A stretch of DNA of 64,000 nucleotides from Komagataeibacter sp. FNDCR2 (GTDB lineage: Bacteria > Pseudomonadota > Alphaproteobacteria > Acetobacterales > Acetobacteraceae): contig NZ_JAIWOU010000001.1 in assembly GCF_021295395.1 (NCBI RefSeq), forward strand, positions 623,001 to 687,000. Direction: 5' to 3'. How positions within the stretch are numbered: the stretch's first letter is position 1; the number at the start of each line of letters is the position of its first letter. This document shows, in pieces, positions 43,801-52,255 of the stretch. Position numbers and translations under genes: made by a program. The notes below the pieces were generated by a model. That model was not told where the DNA came from. It saw only the letters and a program-made list of their open reading frames with translations, and made no database searches.

Positions 43801-44115
43801 ATGAAACAGCAGACAACCGGCCGGGCCGGACGGATCGAAAGCATCATACGCGAACACCTCGCCCCCGTGGAACTCCATATCCACGATGACAGCGCCCGCC
43901 ACGCGCACCACGTCCATGTGCGCGACAACGGCGTGCAGGCGGGGGAAAGCCATTACAACGTGCTGGTCGTCAGCCCCGCCTTCGCCGGGGTGAACCGCGT
44001 GCAGCGCTCCCGCACGGTGCATGACCTGCTGGCCGCCGAGTTCGCCGGGGGGCTGCATGCCCTTTCGCTCGTGCTGCGCACGCCTGAGGAACAGGCCCGG
44101 ATCGCCGCCGCATGA
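43801..44115 (+). CDS. bolA: BolA-family protein
   Basis: A 104-residue BolA with the class II-KH-like fold. Conserved residues are IESIIREHLAPVELHIHDDSARHA, SHYNVLVVSPAFAGVNRVQRSRTVHDLL and a C-terminal HALSLVL strand; the invariant His and the putative Fe-S ligand region are present. BolA proteins pair with monothiol glutaredoxins in iron-sulfur handling or bind DNA. The ATG at 43801 has GGAG six bases upstream; upstream ATGs (43771, 43789) are alternatives. Overlaps the lolA-like gene by four bases and is divergent from the J-domain gene. Confidence 0.92.
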   Translation: MKQQTTGRAGRIESIIREHLAPVELHIHDDSARHAHHVHVRDNGVQAGESHYNVLVVSPAFAGVNRVQRSRTVHDLLAAEFAGGLHALSLVLRTPEEQARIAAA

Positions 44116-44738
44116 AGCCGGGCTTTCCCTTCGCCACGCGGCGGCTGATGATGGGGGGGCTGCTAACCCTGCTGGCCGCGTGCGCCGGCGTGCCCACGCG
44201 TGAGACGCTGGACCAGCATGGCGAGATCGAGCGGGTTGAAACCTATCTCAACACCGCGCGCGGGCTGAAGGCCAGTTTTGTGCAGACATGGCCCGATGGC
44301 GGCAAGGGGCAGGGTATCATGCGTTATGACCCGGGCCGCCTGCGGCTGGACTACACCACGCCGGGGCCCATGAAGCTGGTGGCCGCCAACGGGCACCTGC
44401 TGTTCGTGGACCACCGGCGCGAATCGGTAACGCGCATGTCGCTCGGCCGCCAGCCGCTGGGCCTGTTGCTGAACCAGCCGGTGCATCTGTCCGGCCAGAT
44501 CGTGGTGACGGCCGTGCAGCACGGGACCAACAGCCTCCAGGTCTCGCTGGCGCGGGCGGATAGCGCGTCGCAGGGCATCCTGACCCTCGGCTTTTCGGAT
44601 ATCGGGGGCAAACTGTCGCTGCTGGTGATCGAGATGACGGATGTGGAGCGCCAGCATATCCGCCTTGACCTGACGGATACGGCGGCAGGCGGCGAAAGCT
44701 GGCCTGACGCACTATTTACCCTTTCCCCCACCGACTGA
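44112..44738 (+). CDS. lolA: LolA-like outer-membrane lipoprotein carrier protein with a lipobox
   Basis: A 208-residue LolA-family protein. Conserved blocks are LKASFVQTWPDG, GIMRYDPGRLRLDYTTPGPMKLVAANG and LLFVDHRRE. The N-terminus TRRLMMGGLLTLLAACAG carries a lipobox (LAAC, Cys24), so it may itself be lipidated, whereas classical LolA is soluble in the periplasm. That suggests an inner- or outer-membrane-tethered carrier or a LolA-like relative. Coupled to bolA. Confidence 0.85.
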   Translation: MKPGFPFATRRLMMGGLLTLLAACAGVPTRETLDQHGEIERVETYLNTARGLKASFVQTWPDGGKGQGIMRYDPGRLRLDYTTPGPMKLVAANGHLLFVDHRRESVTRMSLGRQPLGLLLNQPVHLSGQIVVTAVQHGTNSLQVSLARADSASQGILTLGFSDIGGKLSLLVIEMTDVERQHIRLDLTDTAAGGESWPDALFTLSPTD

Positions 44739-44759
44739 GCGCCCGACCGGCGCGCGGGG

Positions 44760-45434
44760 TCAGGCCCGCGCGCCGGGAATCGGGCCAAAACATTCCGGCC
44801 ATGTGGCGGCAAGGGCGGCGTCCACCGCGTCCATGTCCACCTGCCTGCCCAGCTTCGCCAGGCTGGTCACGCCGTATTCGCTGATGCCGCAGGGAACGAT
44901 CCCGCCAAAATCGCTCAGGTCCGGATTCACGTTGATCGCGATTCCATGCCAGCTTACCCAGCGTGAAACCCGCACCCCGAGGGCCGCGATCTTTTCCTCC
45001 CGGCCCGTGGCGGGATCGACCACCCACACGCCAATACGCTCCGCGCGGCGCTCTCCCGTCACCCCGAAGCGCGCGAGCGTGCGGATCAGCCATTCCTCCA
45101 GCGTGTGCACATAGGCCCGCAGGTCACGCGCGGGGGAAAGGCCATGCGCCTGCGCCAGATCAAGCATGACATAGGCCACCCGCTGCCCCGGCCCGTGATA
45201 GGTCCACTGCCCGCCACGCCCCGCCGGATAGGTCGGATAGCCGCGCGGATTGAACAGATCCGAGTCCCGTGCCGACGTCCCGGCGGTATAGGTGGGCGGA
45301 TGTTCCAAAAGCCACACGCGCTCGGGGTGGGTGCCCGCCCGGATTCCGTGGGCCTGGGCCTCCATTTCCGCCAGCGCGGCGGGGTAGGGGACCAGATCCG
45401 GCGCCCTGTTCCATAAAAACTTGTTTTCGGTCAT
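44760..45434 (-). CDS. lipB: Octanoyltransferase LipB
   Basis: About 224 residues, moving octanoate from acyl carrier protein to lipoyl domains in lipoic acid synthesis. The catalytic Lys is in [19 protein letters not shown] and the catalytic Cys in [26 protein letters not shown] is the substrate-binding block. A start at 45452 (MDDERA) is also possible. lipA is not adjacent. Convergent with the lolA-like gene and divergent from tRNA-Leu. Confidence 0.94.
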   Translation of the reverse strand: MTENKFLWNRAPDLVPYPAALAEMEAQAHGIRAGTHPERVWLLEHPPTYTAGTSARDSDLFNPRGYPTYPAGRGGQWTYHGPGQRVAYVMLDLAQAHGLSPARDLRAYVHTLEEWLIRTLARFGVTGERRAERIGVWVVDPATGREEKIAALGVRVSRWVSWHGIAINVNPDLSDFGGIVPCGISEYGVTSLAKLGRQVDMDAVDAALAATWPECFGPIPGARA

Positions 45435-45512
45435 TGCCCGCTCGTCATCCATCGGTTATACGCCCCTTCATAGTCATGACGGTATCGCCCAGTCGATCAT
45501 CGTTGTCACGTT

Positions 45513-45598
45513 GCGGCCATGGCGGAATGGTAGACGCGCAAGCTTGAGGTGCTTGTGGGGGCAACCCCGTGGAAGTTCGAGTCTTCTTGGCCGCACCA
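45513..45598 (+). tRNA. tRNA-Leu (GAG)
   Basis: An 86-base leucine tRNA with acceptor stem GCGGCCA/TGGCCGC, D-arm GGCGGAATGGTAGACGC, anticodon loop containing GAG (reading CUC/CUU), a long variable arm, T-loop TTCGAGT and encoded CCA. Stand-alone on the plus strand. Confidence 0.95.
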
Positions 45599-45882
45599 GT
45601 TTTTTCAAAAAAATCCGGATACAAACGGAAACAGCCCCCCGGGGGCTGCGTTCGTGCGTTCATGCCATGGCAATGCGCCATGGCGGCGCCCGGCCCGTGC
45701 CGGGCGGGCTGACCGGGGGCGCTGGCGGATGTCATAAAAAGGTCATATTATCTTCGCACTGAACTGCTGTAGATATTTCGTTACCACAGGATTTTCGCAG
45801 ACCATTCTTCAACCCGCGCGCCATGGGGCAAGGTTACAAAAAATGTCGGCTTCCCCCGCGCACTGGCATGGCAAGAGAAACG

Positions 45883-45894
45883 TGATTTAAATCA
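45883..45894. promoter_or_regulatory. FNR/CRP-like palindrome upstream of galU
   Basis: TGATTTAAATCA is a perfect 12-bp palindrome with the TGAT-N4-ATCA layout of FNR/FixK/CRP-family sites (consensus TTGAT-N4-ATCAA). It lies about 158 bp before the galU start in an otherwise AT-rich patch. Recognition is by consensus only. Confidence 0.45.
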
Positions 45895-45899
45895 TATCC

Positions 45900-45922
45900 G
45901 GTCATGATCCCCTGTTATGACC
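45900..45922. promoter_or_regulatory. GGTCAT inverted repeat upstream of galU
   Basis: GGTCAT (45900-45905) and ATGACC (45917-45922) form a 6-bp inverted repeat with an 11-base spacer, immediately next to the FNR-like palindrome. It may be a second operator in the galU promoter region; no regulator can be named. Confidence 0.35.
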
Positions 45923-46052
45923 ATGATAAAATGCGCTATTTTTCATTACCATCTGGCAACACGCCACGATCCGGTTTCAATATGAGCTCCGGCGCCTGGT
46001 TGGTATGGTCCGTATGGCCTGTTCCTGATTCGTACGTTGAGGTAGATAATTA

Positions 46053-46922
46053 GTGATTAAGCCCCTTAAAAAAGCCGTATTGCCGGTTGCCGGTCTGGGA
46101 ACACGCTTTCTCCCCGCGACGAAGTCGATGCCCAAGGAAATGCTTCCGGTCGTCGATCGCCCGCTGATCCAATATGCAATCGACGAGGCGCGTGAGGCCG
46201 GGATCGAGGAATTCTGCCTTGTATCCAGCCGGGGCAAGGACTCCCTGATCGATTATTTCGACATCTGCCACGAACTTGAAGACACGCTGAAGGCCCGCAA
46301 CAAGACATCCGCGCTCAAGGCGCTGGAGGCCACCCGCGTCGTCCCCGGTTCCATGATGTCCGTCCGCCAGCAGGAACCGCTGGGGCTGGGCCACGCCATC
46401 TGGTGTGCGCGCGAGTTCATCGGTGATGACCCGTTCGCCATCCTGCTGCCCGATGACATCGTGCTGAGCAAGACCGCCTGCATCGCCCAGCTTGCGCAGG
46501 TATATAACCAGACGGGCGGCAACGTGCTGGCCGTGACCGAGGTGCCGCGCGAGCAGACCAGCAGCTACGGCATTCTGGATATCGGTTCGGATGACGGCAG
46601 GATGGTCGAGGTCAAGGGGCTGGTCGAAAAGCCCGACCCCGAAGATGCCCCCTCCAACCTGTCCGTCATCGGTCGCTACGTACTGACGGCGGATGTGCTC
46701 AAATACCTTGCCCGGCTGGAAAAGGGCGCGGGCGGCGAGATCCAGTTGACGGACGCCATGGCCAAGACCATCGGCGAGGTCCCGTTCCACGGGTACCGCT
46801 ACGAAGGCAAACGCTTCGACTGCGGCAGCAAGATCGGCTTTCTGGAGGCACAGATCGCCTTTGCGCTGGAACGCCCGGACCTGGCGGCCGACGTGCGGGG
46901 ATTCCTGCAAAAATATAAATGA
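46053..46922 (+). CDS. galU: UTP-glucose-1-phosphate uridylyltransferase
   Basis: A 289-residue GalU making UDP-glucose. The N-terminal LKKAVLPVAGLGTRFLPATK is the nucleotide-binding signature, followed by KEMLPVVDRPLIQYAIDEA, LPDDIVL and GLVEKPDPEDAPSNL. The start is GTG (MIKPLKKAVLP) with a GAGG ribosome site. The product feeds cellulose and exopolysaccharide synthesis. It overlaps the phosphohexomutase gene by four bases (ATGA) and has candidate operators upstream. Confidence 0.96.
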   Translation: MIKPLKKAVLPVAGLGTRFLPATKSMPKEMLPVVDRPLIQYAIDEAREAGIEEFCLVSSRGKDSLIDYFDICHELEDTLKARNKTSALKALEATRVVPGSMMSVRQQEPLGLGHAIWCAREFIGDDPFAILLPDDIVLSKTACIAQLAQVYNQTGGNVLAVTEVPREQTSSYGILDIGSDDGRMVEVKGLVEKPDPEDAPSNLSVIGRYVLTADVLKYLARLEKGAGGEIQLTDAMAKTIGEVPFHGYRYEGKRFDCGSKIGFLEAQIAFALERPDLAADVRGFLQKYK

Positions 46923-48328
46923 CCTTCACCCACCGCTTCGACCCGACCAGCCTGCGCGAATACGACATTCGTGGCATTGTCGGTAAAACGCTTACGGCGG
47001 ATGATGCCTTCGCCATAGGCCGTACCTTCGGCAGTATCGTGGCGCGGGCCGGGGGGCGGCGCATCGTCGTCGGTTATGACGGACGCCTGTCCTCCCCCAT
47101 GCTGGAACGCGCGCTGGTATCCGGCGCGATGGCATCGGGCATGGAGGTGCTGCGCGCGGGATGCGGCCCGACGCCGATGCTGTATTTCGCATCCGCCGAA
47201 CTGGGGGCGGATGGCGCGGTCATGGTAACGGGCAGCCACAACCCGCCCGACCATAACGGCTTCAAGATGATGCTGGCCAACCGGCCATTTTCTGGCGAGC
47301 AGATCCGCCATCTGGGCCAGATGGCCGCAAGTGGTGACGTGGTGGCGGAAAAAACGGGCACCGTGCGTGACGTGGATGTCCGACCCGCCTATGTGGATCG
47401 CCTGCTGCGCGATTATGACGGAACAGGCCGCCCGCTCAACGTGGTGTGGGATAACGGCAATGGCGCGGCGGGGGATATCGTGTCCCTGCTGGTGCAAAGA
47501 CTGCCGGGCAGGCACCGCGTGCTCAATGCGCGCATTGATGGCGGCTTTCCCGCCCACCATCCCGACCCGACGGTGCCCGCCAACCTTCAGCAGCTTATCG
47601 CCGCCGTGCGCGCGGACGGGGCCGATCTGGGCATTGCCTTTGACGGGGATGCCGACCGCATCGGCGTGGTGGACAATACCGGCGGCATCCTGTGGGGGGA
47701 TCAACTGCTGGTCGTGCTGGCGCGCGATGTCCTGCGCGACCACCCCGGCGCCACCGTGATTGCCGACATCAAGGCAAGCCAGACCCTGTTCGATGAAATT
47801 GACCGCGCGGGTGGCCGACCGCTCATGTGGAAGACGGGCCATTCGCTGATCAAGACAAAAATGGCGGAAACCGGCGCACTACTGGCTGGCGAGATGACGG
47901 GGCATGTTTTCTTCGCCGATAAATGGTACGGCTTTGACGACGCGCTTTACGCCGCGCTCCGGCTGCTGGAAATCGTCTCGCGCCTTGATGGTCCCCTGTC
48001 CGATGTCCGCCTTGCGCTGCCCGAAACCCTTTCCACCCCGGAACTGCGTTTCGAATGCGCCGACACCCGCAAGTTTGACGTGATTGCCGAAGTCGCGGCC
48101 CGGCTGGAAAAAAGCGGGGCGACGGTTTCACGCATCGACGGGGTGCGTGTCGCCACACCGGATGGATGGTGGCTGCTGCGCGCCTCCAACACGCAGGCGG
48201 TTCTTGTGGCGCGGGTGGAAGGGAAAACCCATGCCGGGCTGGAACGGCTGAAGGTGGAACTCTGTGCCCAACTGGAACAATCCGGCGTGCGCGCCCCGGA
48301 TTTCGCGGCCATGGGGGCAGCCCCGTAA
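46919..48328 (+). CDS. manB: Phosphomannomutase/phosphoglucomutase
   Basis: A 469-residue alpha-D-phosphohexomutase of the AlgC type. The N-terminus LREYDIRGIVG, the phosphoserine loop MVTGSHNPPDHNG (about 101-113), the Mg loop IAFDGDADRIGVV and the sugar loop LAGEMTGHVFF are present; the C-terminal phosphate-binding loop is WLLRASNTQAVLV. AlgC-like enzymes act on both mannose and glucose phosphates, giving GDP-mannose or UDP-glucose precursors. Coupled to galU, so the pair probably serves nucleotide-sugar supply for surface glycans. Confidence 0.93.
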   Translation: MTFTHRFDPTSLREYDIRGIVGKTLTADDAFAIGRTFGSIVARAGGRRIVVGYDGRLSSPMLERALVSGAMASGMEVLRAGCGPTPMLYFASAELGADGAVMVTGSHNPPDHNGFKMMLANRPFSGEQIRHLGQMAASGDVVAEKTGTVRDVDVRPAYVDRLLRDYDGTGRPLNVVWDNGNGAAGDIVSLLVQRLPGRHRVLNARIDGGFPAHHPDPTVPANLQQLIAAVRADGADLGIAFDGDADRIGVVDNTGGILWGDQLLVVLARDVLRDHPGATVIADIKASQTLFDEIDRAGGRPLMWKTGHSLIKTKMAETGALLAGEMTGHVFFADKWYGFDDALYAALRLLEIVSRLDGPLSDVRLALPETLSTPELRFECADTRKFDVIAEVAARLEKSGATVSRIDGVRVATPDGWWLLRASNTQAVLVARVEGKTHAGLERLKVELCAQLEQSGVRAPDFAAMGAAP

Positions 48329-48469
48329 AAGGCACCGCATGCCATATTTTCCAATCTGGGGCCGCGCTCCATCCATTTTTTTGTTGAATAGCTCACAGGG
48401 GGGTTTAATAAACCCTTCTCCGGTCCGATATGCCAGACAGGACCACATTGCAGGACCATTGCAGCATTA

Positions 48470-48652
48470 ATGGCGACTCTTCCCTTTCGTTCCTTTCTCG
48501 TGCCGGGGCAATTTGTCCGCCACCCCGACCATCCGGAATGGGGGGAGGGACAGGTCCAGTCCGCCATAGGCGAACGGGTCACGGTCACCTTTACCCATGC
48601 GGGCAAGATGCTGATTGACGCGACGGTCGTGCAACTGACCGTGCTGTCATAG
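48470..48652 (+). CDS. DUF3553 small protein
   Basis: A 60-residue protein whose core, VRHPDHPEWGEGQVQS with TVTFTHAGKMLID, matches the DUF3553 family of alphaproteobacteria. It is probably a small beta-barrel-like domain; the function is unknown. The ATG lies 140 bp after the phosphohexomutase and the stop is 9 bp before moaA, suggesting it is cotranscribed with moaA. Confidence 0.8.
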   Translation: MATLPFRSFLVPGQFVRHPDHPEWGEGQVQSAIGERVTVTFTHAGKMLIDATVVQLTVLS

Positions 48653-48661
48653 GGGGCCGGC

Positions 48662-49681
48662 ATGCAGATTTCCCCGCTTCCCGATTCCTATGGCCGCCTG
48701 CTGACCTACCTGCGCGTATCGGTCACCGACCGGTGCGACATGCGCTGCCTCTACTGCATGGCGGAGGAGATGACCTTCCTGCCCAAGGCGGAAATCCTGT
48801 CCTTTGACGAGCTTGAACGGCTGTGCGCCACGTTTATCCGCCATGGCGTGCGCCGCCTGCGGGTGACGGGGGGCGAGCCGCTGGTCCGGCGCGATGTCAT
48901 GACCTTTTTCCGCGCCATGGGCGGCTGGCTCAACCGGCCCGAAGGCCAGGCGGGGCTGGATGAACTCACCCTGACCACCAATGGCAGCAGGCTGGCCGAA
49001 TTCGCGGCCGAACTGTACGCATGCGGGGTCCGCCGCATCAATGTCAGCCTTGATTCGCTCGATCCCGCCCGCTTCGCCCGCATTACGCGGCGGGGGAACC
49101 TGACCCGTACGCTCGAGGGGATCCGGGCCGCGCGGGAGGCGGGCCTGGCCATACGCATCAATACGGTGGCCATGGCCGGGCTGAACGATGATGAATTCAA
49201 CACCATGATCGCCTGGTGTGGCGAGATCGGCGCGGATCTGTGCCTGATCGAGACCATGCCCATGGGTGAAACGGGCGAGGACAGGACGGACCGTTACCTG
49301 CCGTTAATGGATGTGCGCCGCCAGTTGTCCCAGCGCTGGACGCTGGAGCCGGTCGATTTCCGCACCGGCGGCCCCGCGCGCTATGCCCGCGTTGCCGAGA
49401 CCGGACGCCGGATCGGCTTCATCACCCCCATGACCCATAATTTCTGTGAAAGCTGCAACCGCGTGCGCCTGTCCTGCACGGGCCGGCTTTACACCTGCCT
49501 TGGCCATGAGGGCGCGACCGACCTGCGCGAACCCCTGCGTGCGGGCGCGGATGACAGCGCCATGATGGACCACGTCCGCGCCGCCATCCTGCGCAAGCCG
49601 CGGGGTCACGATTTCCTGATCGGGCGCGACGCGAATGACCCGGCCCGGGTAACCCGCCATATGAATGTCACGGGTGGCTAG
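48662..49681 (+). CDS. moaA: GTP 3',8-cyclase (molybdenum cofactor synthesis)
   Basis: A 339-residue radical-SAM enzyme for the first step of molybdopterin synthesis. The N-terminal cluster is CDMRCLYC (CxxxCxxC, about 22-29), the SAM site is RVTGGEPLVRRD, and the C-terminal second Fe-S cluster is in CESCNRVRLSC (about 262-272, third Cys at the end). The C-terminal double Gly is replaced by HMNVTGG, still ending in Gly-Gly. No moaC or other Mo-cofactor gene is adjacent. Confidence 0.95.
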   Translation: MQISPLPDSYGRLLTYLRVSVTDRCDMRCLYCMAEEMTFLPKAEILSFDELERLCATFIRHGVRRLRVTGGEPLVRRDVMTFFRAMGGWLNRPEGQAGLDELTLTTNGSRLAEFAAELYACGVRRINVSLDSLDPARFARITRRGNLTRTLEGIRAAREAGLAIRINTVAMAGLNDDEFNTMIAWCGEIGADLCLIETMPMGETGEDRTDRYLPLMDVRRQLSQRWTLEPVDFRTGGPARYARVAETGRRIGFITPMTHNFCESCNRVRLSCTGRLYTCLGHEGATDLREPLRAGADDSAMMDHVRAAILRKPRGHDFLIGRDANDPARVTRHMNVTGG

Positions 49682-50547
49682 GTCGGCTGCGGGCCGCGCA
49701 GCACATCTTCCAGGCTCACATCGAACTGTCCCGGCCGCAGGGGTTGCGGCTGTGTGGGGGCGGGGGACCAGCCCGTCATGACGGCGATATGCAGGTCCTG
49801 CGCAATGGCGTCATCCCCATCGCGCGGCAGGCGGCTCATGGCATCGGCTATCAGGGCGGGGGGGGTCATGGCGCGCGTGCGCTGGCACAGCGCGTTCGTC
49901 TCACCCGCATGGCGCAGGTCGGCCAGCAGGCCCATGGGGGTCCGATAGGACAGATGGATCACATCCCCATCCGCCACCGGCAGCGCGAATCCCGCGCGTT
50001 GCAGCAGGGATGCACAGTCCCGCAACCCCGGAAAGGGCGAGACGCGTGGCGAAACCCCGCCATGCAGGGCCATCTCGGCCTCCATCAACGCCTGCCGCAG
50101 GCCCGCCAGCGTCGGCAGCACCGGCATGCAGGCCAGAAACAGCCCATCGGGCACCAGGACGCGCCGCACCTGCGCCAGCAGTCCCGGCAGGTCATTGACC
50201 CAGTGCAGCGACAGGCAGGCCACCACAAGATCGAAACTATGGGGTGCGAAGGGCAGCCATTCCCCGTCCATGCATACGGCCGGTCCGCTGTCGCGTGCGC
50301 AGATGCGCGGCGACAGGTCACCCGCCACCGTGTCGATGCCGCGCGCGCGCAGCAGGGGCGCGACCACGCCACGCCCGCCAATATCCAGCGCGGTGCCAAA
50401 AACCCGCGTCACGTCATCCAGCCGCTCAAGCAGGCGGCTGGCGGCTTCCTCCAGCACGGGCTGGACCTGATCGAGGTCCGGCGCGGCCCGGTCGCGGTGC
50501 AGGCGAACGATCCGCCGGTCGAATATCTGCGGCACTTCCATGCTCAT
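49678..50547 (-). CDS. SAM-dependent methyltransferase (NDUFAF5/BioC-like)
   Basis: A 289-residue class I methyltransferase. The SAM loop reads TALDIGGRGVVAPLLRARG (about 52-70), a variant of the usual GxGxG, followed by DLSPRIC and FDLVVACLSLHWVNDLPGLL, which is typical of the NDUFAF5/BioC group. NDUFAF5 homologues act on complex I; BioC acts on malonyl-ACP. Context does not decide. The start at 50547 or 50541 is chosen by family length; the frame extends upstream without homology. Divergent from comF; its stop overlaps the moaA end by four bases. Confidence 0.85.
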   Translation of the reverse strand: MSMEVPQIFDRRIVRLHRDRAAPDLDQVQPVLEEAASRLLERLDDVTRVFGTALDIGGRGVVAPLLRARGIDTVAGDLSPRICARDSGPAVCMDGEWLPFAPHSFDLVVACLSLHWVNDLPGLLAQVRRVLVPDGLFLACMPVLPTLAGLRQALMEAEMALHGGVSPRVSPFPGLRDCASLLQRAGFALPVADGDVIHLSYRTPMGLLADLRHAGETNALCQRTRAMTPPALIADAMSRLPRDGDDAIAQDLHIAVMTGWSPAPTQPQPLRPGQFDVSLEDVLRGPQPT

Positions 50548-50603
50548 ACCCCGTGGTGTGCCCGCGCGCGGCAGCCATGCCAACCCCACGATCGTGTGAA
50601 CAC

Positions 50604-51371
50604 ATGAGCCAGCGCACCTTACCCCCATGGTGGCGGCGCGTGGGGGCGCGGATACTCGATGCGCTGTTTCCGCCTCACTGCCTTGGTTGTGGCGCGGCGG
50701 TGACACAACCGGGCCACCTCTGCGCGTCATGCGTAAGCCAGTTGCAGTTCATCACTGCGCCATGCTGCCGTCGCTGTGCACGACCCTTTACATCGCATGC
50801 GGCAGGCGGCGCCACCATGACCTGCGCACCCTGCGCCGAAAACCCGCCGCCATGGCGGGAGGGCAGGGCGGCCATGGTTTATGACGAAATGCCACGCCGC
50901 CTGATCCTGCCGCTGAAATATGCCGACCGCACGGAAAACGTACAGCTTCTGGCACGTTATCTGGCGATCGCGGCGGCGGATATGATCGACACCGACCGTC
51001 TGCTCGTACCCGTGCCGCTGCACCGGCGGCGGCTGTTTACCCGCCGCTACAACCAGGCGGCCCTGCTGGCGCGCGCGCTGGGCCGGATGACCGGGGCCGG
51101 GGTGCTGATCGACGCCCTGGAGCGTCCGCGCGCCACGCCGCCGCTGGAAGGGGCGGGACGGGAACGGCGGCAGGCCCTGATGCGCGGCGCGATCGGCGTA
51201 CGGGCCGGCAGGGCGCGGGCGGTTGCGGGGCGGCATGTGATCGTGGTGGATGATGTCATGACCACCGGGGCCACGCTGGCGGCCTGTACCCACAGCCTGC
51301 TGGCGGCGGGGGCGGCGCGGGTCGATGTCATTGCGGTGGCGCGTGCCTGTGGCCAGCAGGAACAACAATAG
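50604..51371 (+). CDS. comF: ComF-family phosphoribosyltransferase-like protein
   Basis: A 255-residue protein with an N-terminal zinc ribbon (PPHCLGCGAAV, CASC, CCRRCARPF, CAPC) and a C-terminal type I phosphoribosyltransferase domain containing the PRPP motif VIVVDDVMTTGATL (about 212-225). ComF/GntX proteins take part in DNA uptake in competent bacteria or in related nucleotide handling. The ATG at 50604 begins MSQRTLPPWWRRVG. Divergent from the methyltransferase gene. Confidence 0.9.
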   Translation: MSQRTLPPWWRRVGARILDALFPPHCLGCGAAVTQPGHLCASCVSQLQFITAPCCRRCARPFTSHAAGGATMTCAPCAENPPPWREGRAAMVYDEMPRRLILPLKYADRTENVQLLARYLAIAAADMIDTDRLLVPVPLHRRRLFTRRYNQAALLARALGRMTGAGVLIDALERPRATPPLEGAGRERRQALMRGAIGVRAGRARAVAGRHVIVVDDVMTTGATLAACTHSLLAAGAARVDVIAVARACGQQEQQ

Positions 51372-51441
51372 GATAAGCTGGACGCAATGCTCCGTTGCAC
51401 GCAAGTTGGAACGGATAGACCACCAGCCAAGTGAAGGTTCA

Positions 51442-51702
51442 ATGCCTGCGATCGACATCTACACCCAGCCCGGCTGTCCTTACTGCATCCGCGCCGTGCG
51501 CCTGCTGATGCAAAAGGACGTGCCGTTCAATGAGATCAATGCCCCGCATGGCAGCCCCGAACGCGCGGACTCGATCCGCCGCTCCGGTGGCCGCACCACC
51601 GTGCCGCAGATTTTCATCGACGGCACCCCCATCGGTGGCTGCGACGACCTGATGGCGCTTGAACGCACGGGCAGGCTCGACGCCCTGCTGGGCAAGAACT
51701 GA
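51442..51702 (+). CDS. grxC: Glutaredoxin 3
   Basis: An 86-residue dithiol glutaredoxin with active site CPYC (residues 11-14), the cis-Pro in TVPQIFIDG and the glutathione-binding GGCDDL. It reduces disulfides and mixed glutathione disulfides in the cytosol. The ATG follows GAAGG at five-base spacing. It lies 70 bp after comF and 22 bp before the DUF1178 gene, suggesting cotranscription with the latter. Confidence 0.95.
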   Translation: MPAIDIYTQPGCPYCIRAVRLLMQKDVPFNEINAPHGSPERADSIRRSGGRTTVPQIFIDGTPIGGCDDLMALERTGRLDALLGKN

Positions 51703-51724
51703 CAGGGCAACACGCGGAGAGGGC

Positions 51725-52186
51725 ATGATCCGGTATCAGCTACGCTGTGGCGCAGGGCACGAATTCGAAGGGTGGTTCCCCGGCAGCGGGGCGTTCGAAC
51801 GCCAGGCCGAAAACAACCTGCTGACCTGCCCGCAATGCGGCGGTGGGGATATCACGCGCGCGCTCATGGCGCCGGCGGTCCATACCAGCGCCGCACCCGC
51901 GCCCGCACGGGAAACGCCGCCCCCACCGCCCGCCACGCCACCCGGCCATGCGCCCGGGGGAGTGCCCGACGCCATGATCGCTCTGTTACAGAAAATGCGT
52001 GAGACGGTGGAAAAACATTGCGATGATGTGGGCGACCGCTTCGCCACTGAAGCCCTGAGCATGCATCGGGGGGAAAGTGAAGCCCGCGCCATTTATGGCA
52101 GCATGACGGAACAGGAGTATTCCGAACTGGATGAGGAAGGGGTGGAAGTCCATTCCATACCGTGGGTCCGCCGGGCCGACAGCTAG
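51725..52186 (+). CDS. DUF1178 zinc-ribbon-like protein
   Basis: A 153-residue DUF1178 protein. The N-terminus IRYQLRCGAGHEFEGWFPGS with CPQCGGG later gives a zinc-ribbon-like CxxC pair; a Pro/Ala-rich linker precedes the C-terminal helix region with EARAIYGSMTEQE and a final IPWVRRADS. Function unknown. The ATG at 51725 has a GGAGAGGG ribosome site. Confidence 0.88.
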   Translation: MIRYQLRCGAGHEFEGWFPGSGAFERQAENNLLTCPQCGGGDITRALMAPAVHTSAAPAPARETPPPPPATPPGHAPGGVPDAMIALLQKMRETVEKHCDDVGDRFATEALSMHRGESEARAIYGSMTEQEYSELDEEGVEVHSIPWVRRADS

Positions 52187-52255
52187 AGGGAACACGCAGG
52201 CGTACACGGCGCGGACAGCCGCCGGACCACGCGCCATGTCGGGGAGCGATTTGAG

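Larger units (their letters stand above)
45599..46052. other. Spacer between tRNA-Leu and galU with hairpin and regulatory candidates
   Basis: A 454-bp non-coding stretch. A GC-rich hairpin (CAGCCCCC and GGGGGCTG, about 45632-45648) just after the tRNA may end its transcript, although no T-run follows. To the right the sequence becomes AT-rich and contains an FNR/CRP-type palindrome (45883-45894) and a GGTCAT/ATGACC inverted repeat (45900-45922). No gene is recognised. Confidence 0.5.
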
